Position numbers and translations under genes: made by a program. 5,574 bases of DNA from Methylophaga sp. (GTDB lineage Bacteria; Pseudomonadota; Gammaproteobacteria; Nitrosococcales; Methylophagaceae): NCBI GenBank assembly GCA_002733335.1, contig NVVK01000011.1:130-5703 (forward strand), written 5' to 3'. Below, in pieces: positions 1-5,574 of this stretch. The stretch's first letter is position 1. Each line of letters begins with the position of its first letter. A model generated the notes under the pieces. It ran no database searches. It worked only from the letters and a program-made list of their open reading frames with translations, and was not told where the DNA came from.

Positions 1-1
1 A

Positions 2-61
2 TTTAAAAAATATAAATATCGACCTAAATTAATACTAGAAATTATTCGTATCACAAAATGA
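2..61 (+). CDS. Possible 3' end of an upstream gene (partial, unidentified)
   Basis: One frame is open from the left edge to a TGA at 59-61 and gives a 19-residue basic, hydrophobic tail ending in LEIIRITK. The other two forward frames close earlier (TAA at 4-6 and at 30-32). The stop sits inside the left arm of the inverted repeat at 55-91, an arrangement common where a gene runs into its terminator. Nineteen open codons can easily occur by chance in AT-rich DNA, and I do not recognise the peptide, so this is only a possibility. Confidence 0.3.
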   Translation, partial: FKKYKYRPKLILEIIRITK

Positions 62-66
62 TACGA
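46..66. repeat. Minor inverted repeat sharing an arm with the main hairpin
   Basis: TCGTATCA at 46-53 is the exact reverse complement of TGATACGA at 59-66, separated by CAAAA. The same 8-mer occurs a third time at 80-87. The middle copy can pair with either the left copy (8-bp stem, 5-nt loop) or the right copy (15-bp stem, 7-nt loop), so the two hairpins exclude each other in RNA. On DNA the three copies could equally be protein-binding half-sites, with centres about 13 and 21 bp apart. Confidence 0.6.
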
Positions 67-91
67 TTAGAGCTGTTAATCGTATCATTTT
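55..91. terminator. Perfect 15-bp inverted repeat: probable terminator or operator
   Basis: The arm at 55-69 (AAAATGATACGATTA) is matched exactly by its reverse complement at 77-91, with the 7-nt loop GAGCTGT between. The A-rich left end and T-rich right end are what a bidirectional intrinsic terminator shows. However, the stem has only three G:C pairs and the U tract is short, so termination would be weak. The position fits the end of a possible upstream gene stopping at 61. The alternative is an operator for the operon starting at 162, because the right arm abuts the candidate promoter. The repeat itself is certain; its role is not. Confidence 0.5.
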
Positions 92-118
92 ATATAAATT
101 AGGCTTCCATGTTATTAT
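89..118 (+). promoter_or_regulatory. Weak sigma-70-like promoter candidate for the operon
   Basis: TTTATA at 89-94 (4/6 to TTGACA) and TATTAT at 113-118 (5/6 to TATAAT) are separated by 18 bp. This predicts a transcript start near 125 and a leader of roughly 35 nt before the methyltransferase ATG. The -35 overlaps the right arm of the inverted repeat, so a repeat-binding regulator could block it. In AT-rich DNA such matches are frequent, so this is tentative. A second -10-like string (TATACG at 150-155) would leave almost no leader and lacks a matching -35. Confidence 0.25.
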
Positions 119-161
119 AAATACTGTATGTCAATTCAGTCGCTTAGGTTATACGCTAAAT

Positions 162-1415
162 ATGGTTCCAGAGAATACCAATAAGGTAACAAGGACATAT
201 ATCGATCTCTTCTCGGGGTGTGGTGGATTTTCTCTTGGTTTAGGTAATGCCGGATGGCAAGGAATCTTTGCCGTAGAAAAAGACCCGATGGCTTTTGAGA
301 CTTTTAAACATAACTTAATAGACGGGAAATATAGCCATTTTAACTGGCCTAAATGGCTTCCTCAGCAAGCTACAACAATCCAAGAAATATTAGAGCAATA
401 TCCTGAACAATTAGCAGTTCTAAAAGGCTCTATCGACTTAATTGCAGGCGGCCCTCCTTGTCAAGGATTCTCATTGGCCGGCCGAAGAAATCCCAACGAT
501 CCTAGAAATAAACTCTCCGATGAATATATTAATATGGTGAAATTGGTTTTACCTAAATATTTAATATTGGAAAATGTAAGAGGGTTTAATTCAACTTTCA
601 AAGATTTAAATGGCGTAAAAGAGAAAAAACCATACTCCATGGTCGTAAAGGCCCGATTAGAAGGGTTGGGTTATAGAGTTTTTACCGACTATGTTCACAG
701 TGAAAATTACGGAGTGCCTCAAAAAAGAACTCGATTTATTATGATTGGGATCCGATCCGACCTAAAAATAGATAACTTAAGCCCATTCGAGAAGCTAACA
801 GATCTCCGATTAGATTTTTTAAAGAATAAAAAATTACCGCTCAAACCTGTAAGCGTTAAATCAGCAATTAGTGATTTAGAAACATCTAATTCAGAATTGA
901 TTTACCACTCTGGCAATAAATATTCAGGATTTAAACAAATTGATTATAAGCCACCTAAACAGTTAAATTCTTATCAAAAACAAATGAGAAAAAGGCTTAG
1001 AGGTAGTAAGCCAAACAGCCTAAGAATTGCCCGACACAGACCTGAAACAATAGAAAAATTTAAACTAATTCAAAAATTATGTATTCCTGGTAAAGGATTA
1101 AGCAATGAGCATAAAGAAATAATTGGCACAAAAAAACAGGTTGTTTCCGTATTAAATGCAAAAGAACCATCAAGAACTTTAACTACATTGCCAGATGATT
1201 TACTTCATTATTCAGAACCTAGAATTTTAACTGTTAGAGAAAATGCACGCATCCAATCTTTTCCAGATGATTTTAAGTTCCGTGGAAAATATACAACCGG
1301 TGGTATGAGAAGAACTCAAGAATGCCCTAGATATACACAAGTTGGGAATGCGGTCCCCCCCTTAATGGCTGAGGCATTAGGTATATTAATGATTCAGATT
1401 AAGGAAAATGGGTAA
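162..1415 (+). CDS. C5-cytosine DNA methyltransferase (Dcm/HhaI-type)
   Basis: This enzyme transfers a methyl group from S-adenosylmethionine to carbon 5 of cytosine in a specific DNA site. All hallmark motifs appear in order: motif I DLFSGCGG (residues 15-22, SAM binding), motif IV GGPPCQGFS (96-104) with catalytic Cys100, motif VI ENV (137-139), motif VIII GVPQKRTR (184-191), motif IX RENARIQSFPDDF (359-371) and motif X QVGNAVPP (393-400). The stretch of about 240-355 is the variable target-recognition region, so the site methylated cannot be read off. At 417 residues it is full length. The ATG at 162 is the first usable start before motif I; no in-frame ATG lies upstream. Its ribosome site is weak (TTAGG at 144-148, 13 nt away). 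A C7 run at 1355-1361 sits in motif X. Its stop overlaps the next start by 1 nt, pointing to co-translation with the GHKL protein. It probably provides self-marking in a restriction or defence system. Confidence 0.95.
   Translation: MVPENTNKVTRTYIDLFSGCGGFSLGLGNAGWQGIFAVEKDPMAFETFKHNLIDGKYSHFNWPKWLPQQATTIQEILEQYPEQLAVLKGSIDLIAGGPPCQGFSLAGRRNPNDPRNKLSDEYINMVKLVLPKYLILENVRGFNSTFKDLNGVKEKKPYSMVVKARLEGLGYRVFTDYVHSENYGVPQKRTRFIMIGIRSDLKIDNLSPFEKLTDLRLDFLKNKKLPLKPVSVKSAISDLETSNSELIYHSGNKYSGFKQIDYKPPKQLNSYQKQMRKRLRGSKPNSLRIARHRPETIEKFKLIQKLCIPGKGLSNEHKEIIGTKKQVVSVLNAKEPSRTLTTLPDDLLHYSEPRILTVRENARIQSFPDDFKFRGKYTTGGMRRTQECPRYTQVGNAVPPLMAEALGILMIQIKENG
1401..1405 (+). promoter_or_regulatory. Ribosome binding site for the GHKL gene
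   Basis: AAGGA lies 9 nt before the ATG at 1415, inside the last codons of the methyltransferase gene. With the TAATG stop/start overlap at 1413-1417 this gives the second gene both its own good Shine-Dalgarno and coupling to the first. It is the clearest ribosome site in the operon; the third and fourth genes have poorer or more distant ones. Confidence 0.7.
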
Positions 1416-3829
1416 TGTCAAAAACTCTTTTTTTTAAAACAAACACCCTGCTTAAAAACTTAATAGGAAAAGATTTAATTAATGATGACAATATTGGCAT
1501 TATTGAATTAGTTAAAAACTCTTATGATGCCCGCTCGGAAAAAGTTGAAATAATCTTTGATGGCTTTTTCTCAGAGGGCTCAAGTAAAAAGGCTAAAACT
1601 AATAATACTTCATCTAAAATCATTATCGCTGATAATGGTAGTGGCATGAATGAAGCTGACATAGAAGATAAATGGTTGAATATTGCTCATTCAGAAAAAA
1701 AAGCTCTAATTGATGTTTCTGGAGCACATTATGCTGGAAATAAAGGAGTGGGGCGATTTTCTTGTGATAGGTTAGGTACTCGCTTAGATATGTTTACTCG
1801 TAAGTCTGGTGGTGATTTATTACACTTAAAAATAAATTGGATTGATTTCGAACAAGAAAATAAAAAAGATTTAACTATTCAAGAAATAGGGGTGTCATTA
1901 GAACAAGTTAATTCAGAAAAAGCTAAATCAATTTCAGGTATAAAGCAGCCTGAATATGGTACGGTTCTAGTTATATCACAGCTTAGATCTATTTGGGGCA
2001 AAGATGAGCTAAGTCGGTTGAAAAAAGAACTAGAACGATTTATAAGTCCTAATCAAGCTTTTTTAAATAAGAGCTTTGAAATCAGTCTAGTGGCTGACCA
2101 TTTTAAAAAAGAAGATGAAAAGTTAACTTACTATAAAGCCATAAATGGTAAAATCAAAAATCAAATTTTTGAAAAATTAAAATTTAAAACTACTTATATT
2201 GAATCAAATATAAGTGAAGATGGAAAAGAAATTTCTACAGTTCTTTTTCATGATGGTGACAAAGTTTTTACTTTACTTGAAAATAACTTGTCATACCCTA
2301 ATTTGAAAAATATCAAGATTACTCTTTATTTTTTAAATGCCTATAAAAAAGCCTACTTTACCCGTCAAACTGGAATACGCTCTATTGCTTTTGGTTCTGT
2401 ATTTCTATTTCTAAATGGTTTTCGTGTAGCTCCTTATGGCGAAAGAGGAAATGACTGGTTAGGTTTAGATGTGAGGAAAACTCAAGGTACCAGCCGATAT
2501 TTTGGTACTCGTGATGTAGTTGGTAGAATAGAATTACTAGATAGTGAAAATAATTTTAAACCTGTATCTAGTCGAGAGGGATTAAAAAACACCCCTGAGT
2601 TTACCCTGCTTAAAGAGAATTACTTTAAGGATGTGTTAAGGCGTATAGAGCGGTTTGTTGTCGATGGTTTAGATTGGGATTCCGTTCCAAAAAATGATCG
2701 AATCAACCTTGATTCTGATAATGGATTAGATTGGGATATAACCTCTGAAAAATATAATGAAACGTGGGATATAAAGAAGAAGAGAATTTCAACGACAATA
2801 ATGACTTCAATTGGCTTGTCAAAAGCTAAAGTTAAAAAGTTTTGGTTCAATACTAAGTTAATGGATGGTTTGGTAGAGCAAAAATCAAAAGAGGTTAATG
2901 ACATTATTAGCAAAATAGATAATTTTGATGGTGATGTTATAGATAATGATTTAAAAGAGAATTTGAAGAAAATTAGCAAAATAATTCAAGTCAAAGATAC
3001 GGAAATAAAAACCGTTAAACAAGAGTTAGCTAATTTAAAAGTAGAAGCCGAAGAGTCAAAAGAAGAGATTGTTGAATTAACTAATAAAGCACAAAAGTCA
3101 CAAGAAGTGATAACTGTTCTTGAAACCAAAACAGAGCAATTTGAAACACAAACACTTTTTTTAAAATCAATTAGTACATTAGATACGAAGACTTTATTAG
3201 GTTATCACCATCAGATTTGTCTTGATTCAAGCATTATAGATAACTACGTAGGTCGAGCTGTTAAAGCACTAAAAAACAAAGGTAATATCAATGAAGCTCT
3301 TAAATATATTGAAAAAATATCTAAAGCAAATAAAAAAATAACAGCAACGGCTCAGTATGCAACAAAAGCCAACTTCAAGTCTGGCACAAAAAAGGAATTT
3401 ACAGACTTACCAACTTACTTTGAACAATACCTTATTAATGTAACAAGTGAGTTTTCTGGATCAGGTATTAATTTAAATATTCAAAATAATATAACAGAGG
3501 CTTTTGAAATTAAAGCCAAACGTATCGAACTTTCAATATTAATTGACAACATTGTTAGTAATGCAAGTAAAGCTAATGCCAGTACTATTTTAATCACCAT
3601 GGATAAAATTGCAGAAAACCTTCTTCAAATTTCTTTTATAGATGATGGACGTGGAATTGATGAATCTGTTGTCGAAGATACGGCTTTTGAACTAGGAGTG
3701 ACTACAACACAAGGATCAGGTTTAGGCCTATACCATGCTAAAGAAATTATGAATTCGTTATCTTCAGAAATTTCACTAATACCTAATAATTCAAAAGGAG
3801 CAGAAATAAGGATGGTTTTTAGTCGATGA
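1415..3829 (+). CDS. Dual GHKL ATPase: MutL/MORC-like N-terminus fused to histidine-kinase-like C-terminus
   Basis: This 804-residue soluble protein carries two separate ATP-binding modules. The N-terminal one is of MutL/Hsp90/MORC type: N-box IIELVKNSYDA (29-39, with likely catalytic Glu31 and metal-binding Asn35), ADNGSGM (72-78) and GNKGVGRFS (108-116). It is followed by an S5-like region with NGFRVAPYG (334-342), DWLGLD and SSREGL (385-390). A charged coiled coil spans about 485-585. Next comes a two-helix segment with LLGYHHQI (594-601), where His598/His599 resemble a kinase H-box. It ends in a histidine-kinase-type ATPase: DNIVSNASKA (711-720), DDGRGI (743-748) and GSGLGLY (767-773). 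No transmembrane segment or signal peptide is seen, so it should act in the cytoplasm. MutL/MORC-like (paraMORC) ATPases are known from restriction-modification neighbourhoods. The receiver gene directly downstream, overlapping by 4 nt, is the natural phosphotransfer partner; kinase activity is inferred. Confidence 0.85.
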   Translation: MSKTLFFKTNTLLKNLIGKDLINDDNIGIIELVKNSYDARSEKVEIIFDGFFSEGSSKKAKTNNTSSKIIIADNGSGMNEADIEDKWLNIAHSEKKALIDVSGAHYAGNKGVGRFSCDRLGTRLDMFTRKSGGDLLHLKINWIDFEQENKKDLTIQEIGVSLEQVNSEKAKSISGIKQPEYGTVLVISQLRSIWGKDELSRLKKELERFISPNQAFLNKSFEISLVADHFKKEDEKLTYYKAINGKIKNQIFEKLKFKTTYIESNISEDGKEISTVLFHDGDKVFTLLENNLSYPNLKNIKITLYFLNAYKKAYFTRQTGIRSIAFGSVFLFLNGFRVAPYGERGNDWLGLDVRKTQGTSRYFGTRDVVGRIELLDSENNFKPVSSREGLKNTPEFTLLKENYFKDVLRRIERFVVDGLDWDSVPKNDRINLDSDNGLDWDITSEKYNETWDIKKKRISTTIMTSIGLSKAKVKKFWFNTKLMDGLVEQKSKEVNDIISKIDNFDGDVIDNDLKENLKKISKIIQVKDTEIKTVKQELANLKVEAEESKEEIVELTNKAQKSQEVITVLETKTEQFETQTLFLKSISTLDTKTLLGYHHQICLDSSIIDNYVGRAVKALKNKGNINEALKYIEKISKANKKITATAQYATKANFKSGTKKEFTDLPTYFEQYLINVTSEFSGSGINLNIQNNITEAFEIKAKRIELSILIDNIVSNASKANASTILITMDKIAENLLQISFIDDGRGIDESVVEDTAFELGVTTTQGSGLGLYHAKEIMNSLSSEISLIPNNSKGAEIRMVFSR

Positions 3830-4731
3830 AATTAAAATATTCAATTTTATGGTTTGACGATGACGAAGAATATATAGAATCTGTTGATTTAGATCCCATC
3901 AATGATGCAATAGAATCTTGGGGCTTTACTCCAAATATTGTCATGGTTTCCAATCCTGAAGACTTTATGAAACATGATCCATTCAAAGAATTTGATCTGA
4001 TAGCTGTTGATTATAACCTTGAAGCTTTTGATGAACATGGTGAAAACTTTATCCAGAAACTAAGACAACATGATGTTTATACTGAGGTTATTTTTTACTC
4101 CGCAAATAGAAGTAGCGAGCTATGGGATGCTGTGCGTGAGAAAGAGCTAGAAGGTATTTTTATTGCGAGTAGAACCGCAGGAGGAGAAATAACTAAAATT
4201 ATAAATGTTGCCCGACAATCTGTTCATAAATTTCTTGATCTTAATAATGTTCGAGGGATAATTATGGCCGAAGTGGGGAACATCGATGAACAGTTAGATA
4301 TGATTGCTGAAAGTTTTTTTAATCATCTTGATATTGCAGAAAGAGTACTGTTGATTAATCATTATATTGAAGAAGTTTGTTCTCAAAACAGTAAACGTTC
4401 AAAAATAATTTTAAAATTGAAAGGTTCTGAAGATATAGTTTCTTTATTAGAAAATCTAGAAAGCGCTAAAAAATGGAATATATGCCAGACACTTTCGAAA
4501 CAATTAGAAACATTGAATGTAAATGACATTGGTGATTATCAAACCGAAATATTAAAACCCAGAAATTTTCTGGCTCATGGTATTCCAGAACTTCAAGATG
4601 ATGGAAGTCTTTTATTCAAACATTATGGTAAAGAATATATTTTTAGTGACGAAGAAAGCATACTATTAAGGCAAAAGTTGCAATATTACAGTCTTCAATT
4701 CGAAGATATTTTGAAAAATTATAAGCAATAA
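3826..4731 (+). CDS. Response-regulator receiver fused to a HEPN-like domain
   Basis: Residues 1 to about 130 form a CheY-like receiver: acidic cluster DDD (11-13), likely phospho-acceptor Asp62 in LIAVDYNL, and the switch residue Ser92 in FYSANR. Ser92 lies 30 residues after Asp62, the same spacing as Asp57-Thr87 in CheY. The conserved lysine expected near 114-116 is not there (AASR-like context, IASR), so the domain is atypical. Residues of about 138-301 look all-helical and contain PRNFLAHG (245-252). This gives an R-x4-H motif (Arg246, Asn247, His251), the signature of HEPN ribonucleases. There is no recognisable DNA-binding output domain, which argues against a simple transcription factor. 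The start overlaps the kinase-like gene (ATGA); AAGGA at 3808-3812 is 13 nt away. Likely role: the output of the upstream GHKL protein, possibly a phospho-controlled RNase toxin. The receiver call is firm, the HEPN call moderate, and the activity unproven. Confidence 0.75.
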   Translation: MKLKYSILWFDDDEEYIESVDLDPINDAIESWGFTPNIVMVSNPEDFMKHDPFKEFDLIAVDYNLEAFDEHGENFIQKLRQHDVYTEVIFYSANRSSELWDAVREKELEGIFIASRTAGGEITKIINVARQSVHKFLDLNNVRGIIMAEVGNIDEQLDMIAESFFNHLDIAERVLLINHYIEEVCSQNSKRSKIILKLKGSEDIVSLLENLESAKKWNICQTLSKQLETLNVNDIGDYQTEILKPRNFLAHGIPELQDDGSLLFKHYGKEYIFSDEESILLRQKLQYYSLQFEDILKNYKQ

Positions 4732-5186
4732 TGAATATTAAAACCATTATTGTTGATTTAGATGGAACATTAGCTCTTAATCAACATCGTTTTCATTTTA
4801 TTGATAAATCACTCAATAAAAAAATTGATTGGCAATCATATTTTGAAGCATGTGATAAAGACTTGCCAAATATCCCTGTAATTAAAACCGTTCAAGCACT
4901 TAAGTTACAAGGCTATAAAATACATATTTTCTCAGCTCGCGGTGATATTGTTCGAAATAAGACTATTAAATGGCTTAATAAATTTGCTGTGCCATTTAAT
5001 CAATTAACATTGCGTAAAATAGATTCATACACACCTGATGAAAAGCTAAAAAAGCAATGGTTGTTAGAGTACTACCCAAACTATAAAGAAGATGTTCTTT
5101 GTATATTTGATGATCGAGATAAGGTCGTCAAAATGTGGCGTTCAATGGGTATCTCATGTTTTCAAGTAGCAGAAGGAGACTTCTAA
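4731..5186 (+). CDS. HAD-superfamily polynucleotide 3'-phosphatase-like protein
   Basis: This is a small (151-residue) HAD hydrolase. Motif I is VDLDGTLA (8-15), with nucleophile Asp9 and acid/base Asp11. Motif II is FSARG (67-71), lysines around 105-109 can serve as motif III, and motif IV is FDDRDKVV (126-133) with Asp127/Asp128. The C-terminus, MWRSMGISCFQVAEGDF (135-151), closely resembles the end of T4 polynucleotide kinase-phosphatase as I recall it. That places it with the phosphatase half of that enzyme, which removes 3'-phosphates (and opens 2',3'-cyclic phosphates) on nucleic-acid ends. The 5'-kinase half is absent and there is no room for it, so this is a stand-alone phosphatase. 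Its ATG overlaps the previous stop (TAATG) and has no good Shine-Dalgarno, so it is probably translated by coupling to the receiver gene. In this setting it may trim or heal ends made by the HEPN-like or HNH proteins. The substrate is inferred. Confidence 0.8.
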   Translation: MNIKTIIVDLDGTLALNQHRFHFIDKSLNKKIDWQSYFEACDKDLPNIPVIKTVQALKLQGYKIHIFSARGDIVRNKTIKWLNKFAVPFNQLTLRKIDSYTPDEKLKKQWLLEYYPNYKEDVLCIFDDRDKVVKMWRSMGISCFQVAEGDF

Positions 5187-5192
5187 GCCTCA

Positions 5193-5574
5193 TTATTTAT
5201 TTTCATGACATTCTCCACATAATAATTGAATATTTGAAACATCATTAAACCCTGAACTAGCCAGAGAAACCATATGGCTATACTTTAATTTTTTATCTAA
5301 GTCCTTTTTCTCTGATAAGTCTTTAAAACACAAAACACAACTGCCTTTATCTCGAGAAAAAACGACTTTTTTTACCCAATCAGGTATTTGGACACTTTTA
5401 AGTACTCCTTCTTTCTTAAATACTGTACTGCATTCCTTATAAGCACTAGCTTTATCAGTTTCTAAAACAGAAGCCATCATATAATTTAATCGAAATAACA
5501 ACTTTCGATCCTGAAAAATTACTTGAAAAACTTCTTCTGAAACCTTATGGGTTAAAAGAGCTAAATCTCCTCCC
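5193..5574 (-). CDS. HNH endonuclease, C-terminal part (start lies beyond the window)
   Basis: The reverse-strand frame is open from the right edge to the TAA at 5195-5193, so 126 codons are visible and the gene continues outside. A TTG at 5501 could be taken as a start, but the open frame upstream of it (for example HKVSEEVFQVIF) looks like real protein, so I treat the gene as truncated by the window. Counting from the first visible full codon, it has CVLC (Cys79, Cys82), SHMVSLASSGFNDVSN (His100, Asn114) and CGECHENK (Cys119, Cys122, His123). This is the zinc-stabilised HNH layout. Compared with the usual DHI-P-x-x-x-GG-x-x-x-x-x-N pattern, the Asp before the catalytic His is Ser and the Pro and one Gly are changed. 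It converges on the phosphatase gene with 6 bp between stops. It is probably the nuclease partner of the methyltransferase, or a neighbouring gene; lowered activity is possible. Confidence 0.75.
   Translation of the reverse strand, partial: GGDLALLTHKVSEEVFQVIFQDRKLLFRLNYMMASVLETDKASAYKECSTVFKKEGVLKSVQIPDWVKKVVFSRDKGSCVLCFKDLSEKKDLDKKLKYSHMVSLASSGFNDVSNIQLLCGECHENK

Noticed and set aside
46..91. CRISPR array or tRNA-like structure upstream of the operon
   Set aside because: The repeats are 8-15 bp, inverted rather than direct, without regular spacers, and no cloverleaf can be drawn.
162..1415. Housekeeping Dcm (CCWGG) methylase identity
   Set aside because: The family motifs are shared by all C5-methyltransferases; the recognition region cannot be matched by eye, and there is no vsr gene next to it, so no symbol is given.
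2620..2979. A 119-codon open frame on the minus strand
   Set aside because: It lies wholly inside the GHKL gene, shows no recognisable motif, and its Ser/Leu/Ile/Phe-rich composition is what antisense reading of AT-rich coding DNA gives.
3826..4731. Receiver protein as an ordinary transcription-factor response regulator
   Set aside because: No helix-turn-helix or winged-helix pattern is visible after the receiver; the C-terminal half has instead the RNFLAHG motif in a helical domain.
162..5186. Assignment to a named multi-gene system such as DISARM, BREX or Detocs
   Set aside because: The helicase, PglX/PglZ-type and other marker genes of DISARM or BREX are absent, and the gene set does not match Detocs as I know it; only the general ideas of methylation and phosphorelay are shared.
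5193..5501. HNH gene as a complete 102-residue protein starting at a TTG
   Set aside because: The frame is open and protein-like from the window edge to this TTG, so the real start is most likely outside the window.

Overview
The window is AT-rich bacterial accessory DNA. It holds a compact, apparently single-transcript operon of four genes, flanked on the right by a convergent, incomplete HNH-nuclease gene. I cannot fix the species. The short intergenic gaps, codon use and protein style fit an AT-rich proteobacterium, perhaps a gammaproteobacterium, but no housekeeping gene is present to anchor this.

Left edge (1-161): the possible tail of an upstream reading frame stops at 59-61. It is followed by a perfect 15-bp inverted repeat (55-91) that shares an 8-mer with a third copy at 46-53. 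This could be a terminator, an operator, or both. A weak promoter candidate lies between it and the first gene.

Operon (162-5186, all +): (1) a C5-cytosine DNA methyltransferase with all the main motifs; (2) an 804-residue protein carrying two different GHKL ATPase modules, an N-terminal MutL/Hsp90/MORC-like one with an S5-like region and a C-terminal histidine-kinase-like one behind a coiled coil and an HH-containing helix; (3) a response-regulator-like receiver fused to a helical domain with an R-x4-H motif, which suggests a HEPN ribonuclease-type effector; (4) a small HAD phosphatase closely resembling the 3'-phosphatase half of T4 polynucleotide kinase-phosphatase. The junctions overlap by 1, 4 and 1 nt, which strongly suggests coupled translation and one functional unit.

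Right edge (5193-5574, -): a C-terminal piece of an HNH endonuclease with a zinc-type CxxC pair converges on the operon with only 6 bp between stop codons. It remains open to the window end, so its start lies outside.

Reading as a whole: this looks like a restriction-modification-derived defence locus. The methyltransferase marks self DNA, the GHKL protein may sense DNA state or invasion and pass a phosphate signal to the receiver, and the fused HEPN-like domain may be the toxic output. The phosphatase may act on cleaved nucleic-acid ends, and the HNH protein may be the DNA nuclease. Family assignments of the domains are well supported; the signalling scheme is inference.
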